From positions 1-32,905 of the forward strand of contig JAJDCM010000407.1 of assembly GCA_029260825.1 (NCBI GenBank): a stretch of 32,905 nt of DNA, given 5' to 3'. Source of the DNA: Planctomycetota bacterium (GTDB lineage: Bacteria; Planctomycetota; JACOTG01; JAJDCM01). Both the position numbers and the translations under genes were made by a program. The notes under the pieces are model-generated. The model was not told the DNA's origin and did no database searches. It saw only the letters and a program-made list of their open reading frames with translations. Below, one piece after another: positions 31,357-32,905 of the stretch. How positions within the stretch are numbered: the first letter of the stretch is position 1; each line of letters starts with the position of its first letter.

Positions 31357-32133
31357 CTACCTTTCTGCCTTGGCCACTCCGGTTCGCTGGACGAGCTCGG
31401 CAAAAGAGCCGGCGTCGAGGCTTGCGCCTCCGACCAGAGTGCCATCAATGTCATCGTTCGACACGAGTGTTTCTATATTGTCGACCTTGACGCTACCACC
31501 GTAATGGATTCGAGTCCGGTCGGCATAGTCTTTTCCAATACACCGTCCGAGAAGATCCCGGATGATCTTGTGGACCTCAACGGCCTGTTCGGGGGTGGCC
31601 ACTTTTCCCGTTCCGATCGCCCAGACGGGTTCGTAAGCCACGGTAATCCGGTCAGCTTCCTCCGCGCCGATTCCTGCAAGAGCAGATCGAACTTGCTCGG
31701 TCACGACTTTCTCGGTCTGATTGCTCTCTCTTTGTTCGAGGGTCTCCCCGACACAAAGGACCGCATCGAGATCAGCCTTGAGAGCCATCTTGAGCTTCTT
31801 GGCGATGAGATCGTTTGATTCACCGAAAATATGGCGTCGTTCCGAGTGACCTACGAGAACGGATGTGCAGCCCACACTTTTCAGCATGGGTCCCGAAACG
31901 TCTCCCGTGAGAGCTCCATATTCTTGATCCGACAGGTTTTGTCCACCCACCTGAATGGGGCTTCCCTCGGTTTTTGCCACGATTTCCATGAGATAGGGGA
32001 ACGGAGGATAGATGACAACGTCGACAGAGTCTCCGACCTCAGCGCTCATGCGGACAACGTCTGAAGCCGTCGCACTCGCCTCCGAGAGGAGCTTTTGCAT
32101 CTTCCAGTTGCCGCCGATCCAGCCTTTTCTCAT
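31357..32133 (-). CDS. tpiA: Triosephosphate isomerase
   Basis: 258 residues. Interconverts dihydroxyacetone phosphate and glyceraldehyde-3-phosphate in glycolysis. Catalytic residues are all seen: Lys11 in GGNWKM, His96 in LVGHSERRHIF, Glu168 in VAYEPVWAIGTGK; the phosphate-binding IHYGGSVK and VGGASL motifs close the barrel. ATG 32133 lies 9 nt after the pheA stop. DHAP supply also feeds the glycerol-3-phosphate used by PgsA. Confidence 0.97.
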   Translation of the reverse strand: MRKGWIGGNWKMQKLLSEASATASDVVRMSAEVGDSVDVVIYPPFPYLMEIVAKTEGSPIQVGGQNLSDQEYGALTGDVSGPMLKSVGCTSVLVGHSERRHIFGESNDLIAKKLKMALKADLDAVLCVGETLEQRESNQTEKVVTEQVRSALAGIGAEEADRITVAYEPVWAIGTGKVATPEQAVEVHKIIRDLLGRCIGKDYADRTRIHYGGSVKVDNIETLVSNDDIDGTLVGGASLDAGSFAELVQRTGVAKAER

Positions 32134-32142
32134 CAGATTCGC

Positions 32143-32905
32143 CTATCCTTCTTGGGCAGGATAAGAACCGAGCACATGCACCGCAGTGGCGATTCCTTCC
32201 AGCTCTTTGAGCGCTTCTTCAACGTCCGGGTCCGAAGCGTGTCCGCAGAGGTCCATGTAGAAAAGAACCTCGCGAGCCCGAGAGGTTATCATCCGGGATT
32301 CGATCTTGGTCAGGCTGATTCCAGACCTTTCGAAGACAGCCAGCGCGGAGGTGAGGACGCCCACCCCGTCTCGGACCCCCAGGACGAGAGAAGTTCGGTC
32401 CGAACCGGACGGATCTCCCGAGACTTTGGCGAGCACAAAGAACCGGGTGAAGTTGCGAGCATCATCTTCTATTTTTTCACAAACCCTTTGTAGCCTGTAG
32501 GTTTGGGCTGCCGATGGGTGAGAGATTGCCGCTGACCCCGGGTGCTTTCCCGCTTTTCGAGCCCCCTCGGTGGTGCTTCGAACCTCCACGAGATCCGCGT
32601 CCGGGAACTGACTTTTGAGCCACCGAGAGCACTGGCGAAATGCGTGGGGATGGGAGTAAATCGTGGTGATCTCTTCGAGAGGAAATTGTGAGAGTAGGTC
32701 GAGTTGGACCGTCTGGTAGAGCTCGGCGCAGATTTTGACGTCGTTTTGGAGGAAGAGATCGAGGGAGAGGTTGATCCCGCTTCCCAGGGAATTCTCGCAG
32801 GGAACCACCCCGTAATCGGTCTTGCCTCGGGCTACGTGGACGAATATGTCCTCCACGTCCCGCTCGGGCCGATATTCGACCTGATCTCCGAATTTCCCGA
32901 CGGCG
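32143..32905 (-). CDS. pheA: Prephenate dehydratase with ACT domain (5' end missing)
   Basis: The frame is open to the window edge, so about 253 C-terminal residues are visible; the GTG at 32856 is internal. Converts prephenate to phenylpyruvate for phenylalanine synthesis. The catalytic domain shows RGKTDYGVVPCENSLGSGIN, IYSHPHAFRQC, SAAISHPSAAQ and the catalytic-loop NFTRFFVLAK. The ACT domain follows, with VGVLTSALAVFERSGISLTK and KIESRM, where the family's Phe-binding motif is usually ESRP. A chorismate mutase domain may precede it outside the window. It leads the tpiA-secG-yicC-gmk-coaC set. Confidence 0.94.
   Translation of the reverse strand, partial: AVGKFGDQVEYRPERDVEDIFVHVARGKTDYGVVPCENSLGSGINLSLDLFLQNDVKICAELYQTVQLDLLSQFPLEEITTIYSHPHAFRQCSRWLKSQFPDADLVEVRSTTEGARKAGKHPGSAAISHPSAAQTYRLQRVCEKIEDDARNFTRFFVLAKVSGDPSGSDRTSLVLGVRDGVGVLTSALAVFERSGISLTKIESRMITSRAREVLFYMDLCGHASDPDVEEALKELEGIATAVHVLGSYPAQEG

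Noticed and set aside
31341..31454. Upstream extension of secG
   Set aside because: Lies in the 3' end of tpiA and precedes the canonical SecG N-terminus.
1..32905. Prophage, IS element, integron or plasmid signature
   Set aside because: No transposase, integrase, terminal repeats or phage genes were found on either strand; nearly all genes are core functions.

Overview
The window is a gene-dense, GC-rich bacterial chromosome segment with no phage, IS, CRISPR or plasmid signature. It looks like core genome of an envelope-rich bacterium: a lipoprotein, RND/MMPL and VanZ-type membrane proteins, polyprenyl-phosphate glycosyltransferases, secG and a phospholipid pathway. From memory, two proteins resemble Planctomycetota homologues more than others: the FliA/WhiG-type sigma factor (RIRGSILDELR, then DWVPRLVR, then a YYY run before TMKEIG) and RpoA (TDGTLTPRMALVESAKI, then RKHL). 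No search was run, so this affinity is tentative.

Layout. (1) 1-2060: the 3' part of an isoaspartyl peptidase/asparaginase, a strong hairpin, a 386-bp leader with a promoter and repeated operator-like elements, and a sigma-28 family factor. (2) 2086-11641: a glycoconjugate locus. Two GT-C membrane proteins lie on +. A tightly coupled minus-strand operon follows: TPR-fused GT-C protein, ALG5-like GT2, methyltransferase, MazG. A UbiA-family decaprenyl-phosphate phosphoribosyltransferase-like enzyme diverges from it. (3) 11880-13209: rpoA as a single gene outside any ribosomal-protein operon, sharing a bidirectional terminator with a minus-strand tRNA-Gln/tRNA-Glu pair. (4) 13264-15365: a VanZ-domain protein with an extra C-terminal domain and a HEAT-repeat lipoprotein.

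(5) 26431 down to 15379 (minus): one long, tightly spaced operon behind a TTGATT-16-TATAAT promoter, in the order coaB, ftsK, a second FtsK-like gene, pgsA, pgpA, a SpoIIE-type membrane protein, priA. The second FtsK-like protein is the most unusual object here. It keeps the FtsK four-helix membrane anchor and the C-terminal gamma winged helix, but has no motor ATPase. In place of the motor it carries about 240 nearly all-acidic residues, encoded by about 18 copies of a 39-bp minisatellite. The SpoIIE-type protein further along has lost three of the four expected metal-binding aspartates and is probably a pseudophosphatase.

(6) 26455-28851 (+): an RND/MMPL-family exporter, which separates coaB from coaC. 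(7) 32905 down to 28832 (minus): pheA (cut by the window edge), tpiA, secG, yicC, gmk, coaC, almost without gaps. CoaC carries Asp where the decarboxylase family has its catalytic Cys. The two minus-strand operons combine cell-division/chromosome-segregation, phospholipid, CoA, nucleotide and replication-restart functions.
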